Positions 7,401-14,141 of a stretch of 14,141 nucleotides of DNA are shown here, in pieces. The DNA is taken from assembly GCA_946541435.1 (NCBI GenBank), contig CAMNJK010000014.1:1-14141 (forward strand), given 5' to 3'. Within the stretch, counting starts at the first letter, position 1. Every line of letters starts with the position of its first letter. The notes beneath the pieces are model-generated. The model was not told the DNA's origin and did not search any database. It saw only the letters and a program-made list of their open reading frames with translations. The DNA comes from an uncultured Bacillota bacterium. Lineage in GTDB: Bacteria > Bacillota > Clostridia > Peptostreptococcales > Anaerovoracaceae. A program made the translations under genes and the position numbers.

Positions 7401-9208
7401 GTATATACGCCCGCGTCCACAGCCTGGTTGCCCGTATATTCTGCCCGCACGCCCTCCGGCAGCCCGCTGAGCTCCACCTTCTTGGGGGAGCCGTCGTAGA
7501 TAAAGGCATCCGGACCTTCCCAGTGAACGTTGCTCATATCATGGGTGGTCTTGAGGATCTGCCAGCGGCAGGGTCTGACCGCGTCCGGGTGATCGTAATT
7601 GTCGATATCATAATCCAGTCCGGCGGTGGCGAAGTAGGTCCCCGCGTTCACCGCGTCCGCCCCGGAATAATAGGGCACGGTCCCCTCGGGCAGGCCCTCC
7701 AGGCGGACGCTCTTCGGCTCTCCGTCATAGGTGAAGGCTTCCATGTATGTCCAGTTCAGATCGGACATCTGGTAGCTGCCTTTATTGATGGTCCAGCGCA
7801 GTTCCGGAATGGGATCGGGCTGTTCGTAATTCTCTTCGTCATACTGGAGGATGGCCGATGCGGTATAGGTCCCCACATTGGTGGCGGCCGCTCCGGCGCA
7901 GACCGCGGTCACGCCCTCCGGCAGACCTTCCAGACGGACCTGCTTTTCCTGTCCGTCGTAGTTCAGATCATCGGGAAGGATCCATTCCGCGCCGCTGACG
8001 TCAAAGCGCGCCTTCCGGATGCTGATGGGCTTCTCTTCGGAGATCGATGTGCCCACATGGTTCTTTGCAATATAACGGATCCGCGCGCCTGTGCGTGATA
8101 CGGGCAGCGGAGTATCATTCGCGAAGTCTGTCCAGTCGCTGTCATTGACATCGCTGATCTGGACCTGCACAGAAAGGTCTTTTCCGTGCCGTGTGTCGAT
8201 CAGGGGCTCCCGGAGCTCCAGCAGCTCTCCGTAGGTGATCTCCGGAATATCATAGACTTCCCGGAAGACCGGTGTTCCGGCCCAGATGGCGTACAGGGTC
8301 ATGTCCGCGTTCACATGGAACAGCTGTCCCGGCATCAGTCGTCTGCCGCTGCCGTCCCGGATGGTGTTCCACTCCAGGAATTCCCGGTCTGCCGGAGGCT
8401 CGAACAGATCCCGCTTCACCCGAAGCTCCGTACCTGCCTTGCAGACAATGGGACCCGCATCCTCTTCGGACAGGTCCGCCGGTACATGGCCCTCGCCCGC
8501 GTCATAGCGCACGGTGAAATCTGTGTCCGCGATATAAAGGATCCCGTCTCTGGATGTCCGCCAGTCGGAGATCATAGCCTCCGGATCATCCGCCTCCGCG
8601 GACGCTGCCGGTACGCTCTCCGGCATGGGGATCAGGGTCCGGTCCGAACTGCCCATGGAGAAGTTCTTTCCCGGGACCACCGCCCGCAGGCCGTCGCATC
8701 CGAAAAAGATATCATCGGCCATCTTCAGGGAGCTGTTGTCGATCCCGGAGAAATCCACGGTCTTCAGGTTCCTGCAGTACATGAACATTCTTGACATGTC
8801 CATGACGGAGGATGTGTTGATGCCGCCGAACTCCACGTGTTCCAGAGACGCGCAGGAGAGGAACATGCAGCTCATATCCACCACATGACTGGTGTCCAGC
8901 ATGGACAGATCTACACTGCGCAGTTTGCTGCAGCCGCAGAAGAGCCAGCTCATATCCACCGTCTTCGAAGTGTCCAGACCTGTGAGGTCCACTTCCTCCA
9001 GCTGCGTGCAGTTCATAAACGAACCGATCAGGCTGACCACACCGCTGACCGTTCCATCGATGGATACGCTGCGGATTTTGTCGCTATACTCATTCCAAGG
9101 AGATTTTCCGTCCGCGGAAACACTCTCCGCCAGACCTCCGCTGATGACAAGTCTTCCTTCATCAGAGATCGTCCAATCACAGTTTCCCCAGTTTCCAGTG
9201 GCAATCAC
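4487..9208 (-). CDS. Giant BspA-LRR / InlB-repeat / YDG-MBG-module protein without signal peptide
   Basis: This is a 1573-residue modular protein resembling surface adhesins of gut Bacillota. The N-terminus has a WTISDEGRLVISGG motif at about 12-25. BspA-type leucine-rich repeats (DUF285-like; units around CTQLEEVDLTGLDTS and MFLSCASLEHVEF) span about 48-180. A Flg_new/InlB B-repeat-like segment lies at about 230-310, and a linker beta domain at 311-400. From about 401 to the end there are roughly 15 modules of about 78 residues with a YDG...GLPEG...Y.GN.A..AG.Y.A.A pattern closing with W.I.KA, matching YDG/MBG-type immunoglobulin-like domains. The start is GTG at 9208 with AGGAGGT upstream; an in-frame stop (TAG) lies 11 codons upstream, so no signal peptide can be hidden there. 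I see no LPXTG, transmembrane or SLH anchor. Its stop overlaps the cls start by 8 bp. Base composition matches its neighbours. Binding target and location are unknown. Confidence 0.9.
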   Translation of the reverse strand: MIATGNWGNCDWTISDEGRLVISGGLAESVSADGKSPWNEYSDKIRSVSIDGTVSGVVSLIGSFMNCTQLEEVDLTGLDTSKTVDMSWLFCGCSKLRSVDLSMLDTSHVVDMSCMFLSCASLEHVEFGGINTSSVMDMSRMFMYCRNLKTVDFSGIDNSSLKMADDIFFGCDGLRAVVPGKNFSMGSSDRTLIPMPESVPAASAEADDPEAMISDWRTSRDGILYIADTDFTVRYDAGEGHVPADLSEEDAGPIVCKAGTELRVKRDLFEPPADREFLEWNTIRDGSGRRLMPGQLFHVNADMTLYAIWAGTPVFREVYDIPEITYGELLELREPLIDTRHGKDLSVQVQISDVNDSDWTDFANDTPLPVSRTGARIRYIAKNHVGTSISEEKPISIRKARFDVSGAEWILPDDLNYDGQEKQVRLEGLPEGVTAVCAGAAATNVGTYTASAILQYDEENYEQPDPIPELRWTINKGSYQMSDLNWTYMEAFTYDGEPKSVRLEGLPEGTVPYYSGADAVNAGTYFATAGLDYDIDNYDHPDAVRPCRWQILKTTHDMSNVHWEGPDAFIYDGSPKKVELSGLPEGVRAEYTGNQAVDAGVYTARAAFVLDDPVNYEIPEPVSFPWEIRKADHDVAEMRWTDDSPVYDGTPRHIALEGVPAGVSVLYEGDTATEAGEYTVRAEFCVDDLNNYNQMDPISKSWRILKADIDTSGMRWNYSSPYVYNGACKSVALRDVPEEILQINYTGEQAVNAGTYTAHAEAVYDELNYNPPQIPDCRWTILKANLKLQNLGWDYESPFTYDGRPHQVSVTGLPDNARVEYEEPSAVAAGTHVTRALITPADPDNYNTPEPAELSWDIRKAVFDISGFHWTTDQKRVFDGGMKSVGISGLPAGVHVSYEGNEAADAGTYRARAVFTVDDTDNFEAPEPEEVTWEVASSGIDLSGIRWDYSAPFVYDGSEKEVLLEGLPAGVEARYTGNVASEAGEYRAEAVLTAPEDGNFHDTKILGKVWKIDKADIDVSDARWICPGDFVYDGMEKQVFLAGLPDSVRVAYSGAAAVDAGTYRAEAVLTPYDEDNFNPPQMAGFTWQIARADIDVSGVSWSGCETFVYDGTTHRVILKDVPDMLEVVYDGNAAVNAGHYIAGAQFIPKDEKNYNAPARCQYEWSVGKAQIRTDSIYWLPSDELVYNGEEHSVRLAGVPDGVNVSYRGNTAVDAGQYIASAVLEPEDEINFLPGALEPYRWEIEKAEIDVSDVMWASSGELVYDGTLKVVGLTGLPDDISVEYENNVATDAGTYHASAVLSTESRNYVAPEIEGCTWTITKAVPDISGISWSYAFEFTYDGYEKRVELMDLPEGMSAVYEGNTGIEAGDYTATARLVMRDAMNYEPPLIAPLEWKIGKREYDMTTVSWTGAEGFVYDGTEKRVELMGLEEGLEPVYEGNTAVDAGQYTATATFLYDEHNYYPPEAVSCQWEIRKAPLDTSGVRWTYDGPMKAGRNRTVTLQTEGDQPGLFGKMFGGGKEPKYLGLPEGTTVRYEGNTARTAGVYEARAYLTVPPQPNHEVSGPIVLTWELTDD
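4490..8008 (-). repeat. About 15 tandem YDG/MBG-like modules (about 234 bp each) in the giant protein
   Basis: From about residue 401 a module of about 78 residues repeats to the C-terminus. Fourteen copies are canonical: YDG in most, YNG in the fifth and eleventh, FDG in the seventh. The fifteenth is irregular, with an inserted glycine-rich segment. The copies differ considerably from each other in protein and DNA, so the array is old and not a recent expansion. Copies 13 and 14 are among the closest; both contain EKRVELM and share short DNA words. Confidence 0.85.
8669..9067 (-). repeat. BspA/DUF285-type leucine-rich repeats in the giant protein
   Basis: Residues about 48-180 contain about five units of 23-25 residues. 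The recurring pattern is a C..L..VD(L/F).G(I/L)(D/N)TS stretch followed by V.DMS.MF..C. Cysteines recur at equivalent positions (for example CGCSKL, LSCASL, MYCRNL). Such repeats in Bacteroidota and Bacillota surface proteins form solenoids used for adhesion. Boundaries are approximate. Confidence 0.8.
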
Positions 9209-9232
9209 GCTGCTACCTCCTACTGTTTTTGC

Positions 9233-9276
9233 AAAAAACTACAAACACTTCTTTATTATCTCACAATAAAGAAGTG
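9233..9276 (-). terminator. Possible intrinsic terminator of hpt, overlapping the next promoter
   Basis: A perfect 12-bp stem (9276-9265 with 9257-9246, 7-nt loop) is followed on the minus strand by a short T-rich stretch and then a run of six T. It begins about 34 bp after the hpt stop codon. The stem is AT-rich and so weaker than usual. The same dyad also covers the -10 region of the candidate promoter for the next gene, so it could be an operator instead of, or as well as, a terminator. Confidence 0.5.
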
Positions 9277-9283
9277 CTTACAA
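9255..9283 (-). promoter_or_regulatory. Candidate sigma-A promoter for the 1573-residue repeat protein
   Basis: On the minus strand a -35-like TTGTAA (9283-9278) is separated by exactly 17 bp from a -10-like GATAAT (9260-9255, five of six consensus bases). The predicted start of transcription is near 9248, giving a leader of about 40 nt before the GTG. The -10 box lies within the 12-bp-arm inverted repeat 9246-9276, which suggests control by a dyad-binding repressor. That control is inferred. Confidence 0.55.
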
Positions 9284-9309
9284 GCAAAACGAGCGTTTTT
9301 GTAGTCTCC

Positions 9310-9837
9310 CTAACCCTCCAGATAGGTGATATACGGGAGATTCCGGTACTTCTGATTGAAATCCAGACCGTAGCCGACGATGAACAGATCGTCCACTGTG
9401 AAGCCGATATAGTCCACGTGGATGTCCACCCGGCGGCCGTCGGGTTTGTCCAGCAGGGTACAGATCCTGACTTCTTTCGCCCCACGGCTGGTAAAGTATC
9501 CCTTCAGATAATTCAGGGTCACACCGCTGTCCACAATGTCCTCCACCACGATCACGATCTTTCCGTCGATGTCCGTATCCAGGTCCTTGTTGATCTTGAC
9601 CACACCGGAGGTCTTGGTGGCCGCGCCATAGCTGCTGACCGCCATGAAGTCAATGGTCATGTCCAGTTCCACGTTCTTCATCAGATCGGCCATCCAGAGC
9701 ACGGCACCCCGGAGGATACCCACCATGACGATCTCTTCGCCCTGAAAATCCTCCGTGATCTGCTGTCCGATCTCCTTTGCCTTGCGGAGGATCTCCTCCT
9801 GGGTGATCATTACTGTCCCGATGGTGTTCTCGTGCAT
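9310..9837 (-). CDS. hpt: Hypoxanthine phosphoribosyltransferase
   Basis: The enzyme salvages hypoxanthine, and often guanine, to IMP or GMP using PRPP in the cytoplasm. The 175-residue length fits the bacterial family. The PRPP-binding signature VVEDIVDSGVTL lies at residues 97-108. The flexible-loop segment with SSYG lies near 68-71 and the base-recognition region with DYIGF near 142-146. I chose the ATG at 9837 because AAAGGAGGAGG stands 6 bp upstream and MHENTIG begins a normal N-terminus. A longer frame to 9927 would add 30 arginine-rich residues that merely overlap the DUF1232 gene in another frame. The stop of the upstream gene is 1 bp before this start, so translational coupling is likely. 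A hairpin and T-rich tract follow the stop. Confidence 0.95.
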   Translation of the reverse strand: MHENTIGTVMITQEEILRKAKEIGQQITEDFQGEEIVMVGILRGAVLWMADLMKNVELDMTIDFMAVSSYGAATKTSGVVKINKDLDTDIDGKIVIVVEDIVDSGVTLNYLKGYFTSRGAKEVRICTLLDKPDGRRVDIHVDYIGFTVDDLFIVGYGLDFNQKYRNLPYITYLEG

Positions 9838-9838
9838 G

Positions 9839-10210
9839 TCATTCCTCCTCCTTTGGCGATGTTCCGGCATCGTCCGCCGTATCCTTCTCCGCGTCGTCCT
9901 CCACATCGAACTCCACGTCATCGACAATGTCTTTTTTGCGGTATTTTTTTGAAAGATCCGTGGGTTTTTCCCCGAGCCAGTACTTGTCCAGTTCGCTGGA
10001 CAGATACCACAGGATCAGCAGCCAGACGATGATGTCATCGATGAAGCCGAAGGGAAAAATGATCGGCGGGATGATATCGATGGGCAAAAACAGGTAGATG
10101 ATACCCGCAATGATGATGGCTTTCTTTCGCCGGGGCACGGCTTTATCAGCCATCATGAACCGTATGGCCTTGATCCGTTTGATCAATACTCTGAAACCCA
10201 GAAACTGCAT
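9839..10210 (-). CDS. DUF1232 / YkvA-like small membrane protein
   Basis: This is a 123-residue protein with a basic N-terminus (residues 1-30). A hydrophobic core follows at about 31-70, containing the DUF1232-type signature YLFLPIDIIPP and then FGFIDDI, the pattern of two short membrane helices separated by a Pro/Asp turn. The C-terminal tail (about 92-123) is strongly acidic and likely disordered. The start ATG at 10210 has GGAGGAA immediately upstream. It sits 42 bp after ysxC and 1 bp before hpt. The codons of the final Lys-Glu-Glu-Glu also form the hpt ribosome binding site. DUF1232 has no agreed function, and membrane association is inferred from hydrophobicity. Family assignment is confident; the role is unknown. 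Confidence 0.87.
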   Translation of the reverse strand: MQFLGFRVLIKRIKAIRFMMADKAVPRRKKAIIIAGIIYLFLPIDIIPPIIFPFGFIDDIIVWLLILWYLSSELDKYWLGEKPTDLSKKYRKKDIVDDVEFDVEDDAEKDTADDAGTSPKEEE

Positions 10211-10252
10211 TGGATTCCTCCGATCATTCCATTCATCAAAGACAGAGCCGCA

Positions 10253-10834
10253 TCACAGGAACTGCTCCATTTCCTCCAGCAGGACGTCAGCGCCGGTACG
10301 TTTCAGCGCGGACACCGGGACCACGGGGGTCTCGGGCGCCAGCTGCAGGGTCTCCCGGATCATCCTGATCTGTTTCTGCATCTGATTCCGGGAGATCTTG
10401 TCCGCCTTGGTGGCGACAACGATCCCATCCAGGCCGTAGTGGCACAGATACTCATGCATGGTCCTGTCCTGGGCGGAGGGCGCGTGGCGGATGTCCACCA
10501 GCTGCACCACGGTCACCAGTTCCTCCCGGCCGCTGAGATACTGTTCCATCATTTTCCCCCAGCTTTCGGAAATGCTTTTGGAAACCTTGGCATAGCCGTA
10601 GCCCGGAAGGTCCACGATGCGGAAGGCGCCGTTCACCAGATAAAAATTGATGGTCCTGGTCTTCCCGGGACTGCCGCTGACCCGGGCCAGTTTTTTCCGC
10701 CCGGTCAGCAGATTCAGCAGGGATGACTTTCCCACATTGGAACGGCCGACGAAGGCGATCTCCTTCATGCCTCCCTCCGGATACTGATCCGGACGGACCG
10801 CCACCCGCTCCAGTTCTGACTGATTGATCTTCAT
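10253..10834 (-). CDS. ysxC: Ribosome biogenesis GTPase YsxC/EngB (YihA)
   Basis: YsxC is an essential TRAFAC-class GTPase needed for late assembly of the 50S ribosomal subunit. The 193-residue length is typical. All G motifs are present: G1 GRSNVGKSS at 30-38, the G2 threonine in GKTRTINF (about 57-64), G3 DLPG at 75-78 followed by YGYA, G4 TKAD at 142-145, and G5 VSA near 174. The start is the ATG at 10834, with AGGAAAG and CAGGACC purine-rich stretches upstream. It follows lon by 26 bp with no terminator, so the two are co-transcribed, an arrangement widespread in Bacillota. It ends with TGA at 10255-10253, 42 bp before the DUF1232 gene. Confidence 0.97.
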   Translation of the reverse strand: MKINQSELERVAVRPDQYPEGGMKEIAFVGRSNVGKSSLLNLLTGRKKLARVSGSPGKTRTINFYLVNGAFRIVDLPGYGYAKVSKSISESWGKMMEQYLSGREELVTVVQLVDIRHAPSAQDRTMHEYLCHYGLDGIVVATKADKISRNQMQKQIRMIRETLQLAPETPVVPVSALKRTGADVLLEEMEQFL

Positions 10835-10860
10835 ATAAATGGTCCTGCTTTCCTACTGCC

Positions 10861-13206
10861 TCAGTTTTTGACCAGTACCTGCTTCAGGGCGTCTTTGGCG
10901 CTCTTCAGCAGGACAAATTCCATGTCATCCCGCACCACCTGCGGGATTTCCTGCAGATCCACTTCATTCTCCGCCGGCAGCAGGACCTTGCGGATCCCTG
11001 CCCTGTGGGCCGCCATGACCTTTTCCCGGATGCCGCCCACCGGAAGCACATTGCCCCGCAGGGTGATCTCGCCGGTCATGGCGATATCCTTGCGGGCCGG
11101 CACGCCGGTCAGTGTGGAGACCAGCGCGGTGCACATGGTCACGCCCGCTGACGGACCGTCCTTGGGGATGGCCCCTTCCGGAATGTGGATGTGGATATCG
11201 TATTTCTTATAGAAGTCCTCTTCGATGGACAGTTCCTTTGCGATGGAGCGGATGTAGCTCAGCCCCGTTCTCGCGGATTCCTGCATCACATCCCCCATCT
11301 GTCCGGTCAGGGACAGCTTGCCGCTGCCGGGGACCGCTACGGTTTCGATAAAGAGGGTATCTCCCCCCACGATGGTCCAGGCCAGGCCTGTGGTCACGCC
11401 CACTTCCTTTTTCCCGCGGATGATATCGAAACGGAATCTCTTCTTGCCCAGGAGCTCCTCCACCTTCTTTGCTGACACGCTGACCTTGGTGGTCTCTCCG
11501 GCCACGTATTTCCTGGCGACCTTGCGGCAGATGGTTCCGATCTCCCGTTCCAGATTCCGGACGCCGGATTCCCGGGTGTAATAGTTGATGATGGTCCGAA
11601 GTCCCGCTTCCGTGAACGAGATGTTCTTCTTCTGCAGGCCGTTCTCCCTGATCTGCTTCGGCACCAGATACTGTCTGGCGATCTGAAGCTTGTCCTCCTC
11701 CGTATAGCCGGTGACCTGAATGACCTCCATCCGGTCCAGCAGAGGCCGGGGAATGGTCTCCGTCGTGTTGGCCGTGGTGATGAACATGACCTTGGAGAGA
11801 TCAAAGGGCACCTCCAGGTAATGATCGGTGAATTCCTTGTTCTGCTCCGGATCCAGCACCTCCAGCAGGGCGGACGCCGGGTCTCCCTTGTAGTCGGCGC
11901 CGATCTTATCCACTTCATCAAAGAGGAAGACCGGGTTGGATGTGCCGCTGTCCTTGATGGCGCTGATGATGCGTCCGGGGATGGCTCCGATGTAGGTCCT
12001 TCTGTGTCCGCGGATCTCCGCTTCATCCCGCACGCCGCCCAGGGACATGCGGACGAACTCTCTGCCGATGGATCTTGCTACACTTCTGGCGATGGAGGTC
12101 TTGCCCGTTCCCGGCGGGCCCACCAGACAGAGGATGGGGCCCTTCAGACCTTCCGAAAGACGCATGACTGCCAGATACTCCAGCACACGCTCCTTCACCT
12201 TCTCCAGGCCATAGTGGTCTTCATTGAGGATCTCTTCGGCTTTATTGATATCGATGTTGTCTTCGCTGTATTTGTTCCAGGGCAGTTCCAGAATGGTCTC
12301 GATGTAGTTCCGGCTGACCGTGGCCTCCGCGGAAGAAGGCTGCATCTTTGAGAAGCGGCTGATCTCCTTGAGGACCTTTTCTCTGGTCTTCTCTTCCAGC
12401 TCCAGTCCCTCCAGCTTCTCCATGTAGCCGGCCACTTCATCTTCGATATCCTCTGCTACGCCCAGTTCCTCCTGGATGGCCCGCATCTGCTCCCGCAGGT
12501 AGTATTCCCTCTGATTCTGATTGATCTGGGACTTCACCTTGGTGGAAATGTCCTGCTCGATCTTCAGGATCTCGATCTCCTTCAGCAGGATCCCGTTCAG
12601 CTTCTCAAGACGCTCGTTGGGGTCCAGGGTCTCCAGCAGGGTCTGCTTGTCCTCCAGACGGACCTCGATGTGGGAGGCGATGGAATCCGCCATCTGCCCC
12701 GCTTCCTCGATGGTGACCACCGAGGCGAACACCTCGGGAGACAGATTCTGATTGAGATTGATGTATTCATCAAAGCTGCCGAGAACGGTCCGCATCAGCG
12801 CTTCTGTGGCGGGATCTGTGGCCAGGGATTCCGGAATGGAGAGGGGCCGGATCCTGCACTGGAAATAGGGCACCTCAAACTGCACCTCTTCGATCTGCCC
12901 TCTGCAGATCCCCTCCACCAGGACGCGGATGGAATCTCCGGGCAGGCGGAGCATCTGCTTGATCCTGCCGATGGTCCCCAGGTGATAGAAATCCTCGGGT
13001 GTGGGCAGATCTGTATTCTCGTCCTTCTGGGAGGCGAGGAATACGTATTGATTGTTCACCATCGCCTTCTCCAGAGCATTGATGGATTTTTCTCTGCCGA
13101 TATCAAAATGCAGGACCATGCTGGGAAAGACCGACAGACCCCGCAGCGGGATCATCGGAAGATCGATGGTCTCTTTTTCAAAAATCAGGTTGTCTTTTTC
13201 TTCCAT
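10861..13206 (-). CDS. lon: ATP-dependent protease Lon (endopeptidase La)
   Basis: Lon is a cytoplasmic AAA+ serine protease with the unfoldase and peptidase on one chain; it degrades misfolded and regulatory proteins. At 781 residues it has the normal bacterial LonA length. The N-terminal substrate-binding domain spans about residues 15-210 and is followed by a charged helical linker. The AAA+ module has Walker A GPPGTGKT at 363-370 and Walker B VFLFDE at 426-431. The C-terminal protease domain has the catalytic serine in KDGPSAG (Ser686) and the catalytic lysine in IREKV (Lys729). Their 43-residue spacing matches the Ser679/Lys722 pair of E. coli Lon. The ATG at 13206 is preceded by GGAGA at a suitable distance. 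The gene lies 63 bp after clpX, across a terminator, and 26 bp before ysxC. I saw no convincing promoter of its own in the short gap; transcription may come from read-through or from inside clpX. Confidence 0.98.
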   Translation of the reverse strand: MEEKDNLIFEKETIDLPMIPLRGLSVFPSMVLHFDIGREKSINALEKAMVNNQYVFLASQKDENTDLPTPEDFYHLGTIGRIKQMLRLPGDSIRVLVEGICRGQIEEVQFEVPYFQCRIRPLSIPESLATDPATEALMRTVLGSFDEYINLNQNLSPEVFASVVTIEEAGQMADSIASHIEVRLEDKQTLLETLDPNERLEKLNGILLKEIEILKIEQDISTKVKSQINQNQREYYLREQMRAIQEELGVAEDIEDEVAGYMEKLEGLELEEKTREKVLKEISRFSKMQPSSAEATVSRNYIETILELPWNKYSEDNIDINKAEEILNEDHYGLEKVKERVLEYLAVMRLSEGLKGPILCLVGPPGTGKTSIARSVARSIGREFVRMSLGGVRDEAEIRGHRRTYIGAIPGRIISAIKDSGTSNPVFLFDEVDKIGADYKGDPASALLEVLDPEQNKEFTDHYLEVPFDLSKVMFITTANTTETIPRPLLDRMEVIQVTGYTEEDKLQIARQYLVPKQIRENGLQKKNISFTEAGLRTIINYYTRESGVRNLEREIGTICRKVARKYVAGETTKVSVSAKKVEELLGKKRFRFDIIRGKKEVGVTTGLAWTIVGGDTLFIETVAVPGSGKLSLTGQMGDVMQESARTGLSYIRSIAKELSIEEDFYKKYDIHIHIPEGAIPKDGPSAGVTMCTALVSTLTGVPARKDIAMTGEITLRGNVLPVGGIREKVMAAHRAGIRKVLLPAENEVDLQEIPQVVRDDMEFVLLKSAKDALKQVLVKN

Positions 13207-13232
13207 GTTCTGTCTCCATTAAGGTTTTTCCG

Positions 13233-13263
13233 AAAAAAAGGCAAGGCGGCATCCCATGCCGCC
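13233..13263 (-). terminator. Intrinsic terminator between clpX and lon
   Basis: Read on the minus strand, an 8-bp GC-rich stem (GGCGGCAT / ATGCCGCC, positions 13263-13256 and 13252-13245, loop GGG) is followed by TTGCC and seven T residues. It begins only 6 bp after the clpX stop codon. The lon start codon is just 27 bp past the T tract, so this is probably a partial terminator that lowers lon relative to clpX. Confidence 0.8.
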
Positions 13264-13269
13264 GATATT

Positions 13270-14141
13270 CTACGATGCTGTTTCCTCCGGCCGGGGCGCC
13301 TCCAGGGCCTCCGTGTCCGGTTTTGTGATCTGTTCCTCCCGCAGGATCAGCTCCGGATCCTGCTCCTTCTCCACCGTTTCTCTGGTGATCCGGCATCCGA
13401 TCACATCGGTTCTGGAAGGAAGTTCGAACATGATATTGGTCATGATCCTTTCCATGATCCCTCTGAGTCCCCGGGCTCCGGTCTTGCGGGCCAGCGCTTT
13501 TTCAGCGATGGCTTCGATGGCGTCGTCCGTCAGGGTCAGATCCACATGGTCCATGGCCAGAAGTTTCCTGTACTGTTTGACCAGAGCGTTCTTCGGCTTG
13601 GTCAGGATATCCATCAGAGCTTCCCTGGAGAGTTCCTCCAGGGTCACCAGGACCGGAAGTCTTCCGATGATCTCGGGGATCAGTCCGTACTTCAGCAGGT
13701 CCTCCGGCTGCGCGTGCTGCAGCAGCTCTTTTGTTTCGATTTTATTGCTCTCCACATTGGAGTTGAATCCGATCACCTTCTCGCCGATCCTCTTCTGGAT
13801 CACCTTTTCGATCCCGCCGAAAGCGCCGCCGCAGATGAACAGCACATTGGTGGTATCAAAAGGAATGAAGTCCTGGTGGGGATGCTTGCGTCCGCCCTGA
13901 GGCGGTACATTGGCAACGGTGCCTTCGATGATCTTCAGCAGAGCCTGCTGGACACCCTCTCCGCTGACGTCTCTGGTGATGGATGGATTTTCGGATTTGC
14001 GGGCGATCTTATCGATCTCGTCCACATAGATGATGCCCCGCTGGGCCCGTTCGATGTCCCAGTCCGCCGCCTGGATCAGCTTCAGCAGGATGTTCTCCAC
14101 GTCCTCGCCCACATAACCGGCTTCCGTCAGCGCCGTGGCAT
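13270..14141 (-). CDS. clpX: ATP-dependent Clp protease ATP-binding subunit ClpX (3' part, 5' end outside window)
   Basis: ClpX is the AAA+ unfoldase that recognises tagged or native substrates in the cytoplasm, unfolds them with ATP and feeds them to ClpP. About 290 C-terminal codons are present and the frame stays open to the window edge. The zinc-binding domain and Walker A therefore lie outside. Visible marks are the pore loop GYVG at fragment residues 8-11, Walker [10 protein letters not shown], the RDVSGEGVQ segment, the GGRKHP (RKH) loop, an IGF tripeptide in the region where ClpX docks on ClpP, and the sensor-2 stretch [10 protein letters not shown]. The gene ends with TAG at 13272-13270 and is followed by an intrinsic terminator, then lon. 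The clpX-lon-ysxC order is common in Bacillota. A GTG at 14112 encodes the valine of GYVG and is not a start codon. Identification is essentially certain. Confidence 0.97.
   Translation of the reverse strand, partial: ATALTEAGYVGEDVENILLKLIQAADWDIERAQRGIIYVDEIDKIARKSENPSITRDVSGEGVQQALLKIIEGTVANVPPQGGRKHPHQDFIPFDTTNVLFICGGAFGGIEKVIQKRIGEKVIGFNSNVESNKIETKELLQHAQPEDLLKYGLIPEIIGRLPVLVTLEELSREALMDILTKPKNALVKQYRKLLAMDHVDLTLTDDAIEAIAEKALARKTGARGLRGIMERIMTNIMFELPSRTDVIGCRITRETVEKEQDPELILREEQITKPDTEALEAPRPEETAS

Noticed and set aside
4490..8008. Recent tandem duplication or phase-variable repeat
   Set aside because: Modules are too divergent at the DNA level, and I saw no simple-sequence tract that could slip.
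7250..8098. 282-codon plus-strand ORF
   Set aside because: Same cause as the larger antisense ORF: shadow of the YDG/MBG modules.
9838..9927. 30-residue N-terminal extension of hpt
   Set aside because: Arg-rich and entirely inside the DUF1232 gene; ATG 9837 has an ideal ribosome binding site and the family's normal length.
13207..13269. Own promoter for lon between the clpX terminator and its start
   Set aside because: The only candidate (TTGCCT, 16 bp, TTAATG) matches poorly and would place the transcript start almost at the start codon.

Overview
The window looks like core chromosome of a fairly GC-rich member of the Bacillota, most likely class Clostridia. The evidence is the gene order clpX-lon-ysxC, a SpoVB/YabM-type flippase followed by hup and an rqcP (yabO)-type S4 gene, AGGAGG-type ribosome binding sites, and sigma-A-like promoters. 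No marker gene here fixes the family. Every gene I accept is on the minus strand, so transcription runs from high to low coordinates. The many long plus-strand ORFs are antisense shadows.

Right part (14141 to about 9310), in transcription order: the 3' two thirds of clpX, cut by the window edge; an intrinsic terminator; lon; the ribosome-assembly GTPase ysxC; a small DUF1232/YkvA-like membrane protein; and hpt for purine salvage. Spacings are short (26 bp, 42 bp, and 1 bp between the last two), so lon to hpt reads as one operon. The hpt ribosome binding site lies inside the 3' end of the DUF1232 gene. Together these genes cover proteolytic quality control, ribosome assembly and purine salvage.

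Middle (9310 to about 2842): after hpt comes a short AT-rich control region with a promoter, a 12-bp-arm dyad and a T-rich tract. It precedes a 1573-residue protein that starts at GTG behind an excellent ribosome binding site. The protein has BspA-type leucine-rich repeats, one InlB/Flg_new-like repeat, and about 15 tandem YDG/MBG-like beta modules of roughly 78 residues. This is the architecture of a secreted adhesin, yet there is no signal peptide and no wall anchor. Its stop codon overlaps the start of a cardiolipin synthase gene by 8 bp. A MurJ/SpoVB-type lipid-linked saccharide flippase follows, so this block is envelope-related.

Left part (1213 to 1): a promoter-bearing gap, the HU gene, a UUCG-loop terminator, and the rqcP-like S4 gene. 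Then comes a gene-free 425 bp. It holds a striking 194-bp palindrome whose paired blocks share one centre, and a strong outward promoter with an A/T-rich upstream tract that drives something beyond the left edge. The mazG and yabPQ genes often found around hup and rqcP are absent here.

The best candidates for something undescribed are the leaderless adhesin-like giant coupled to cls, and the concentric palindrome downstream of rqcP.
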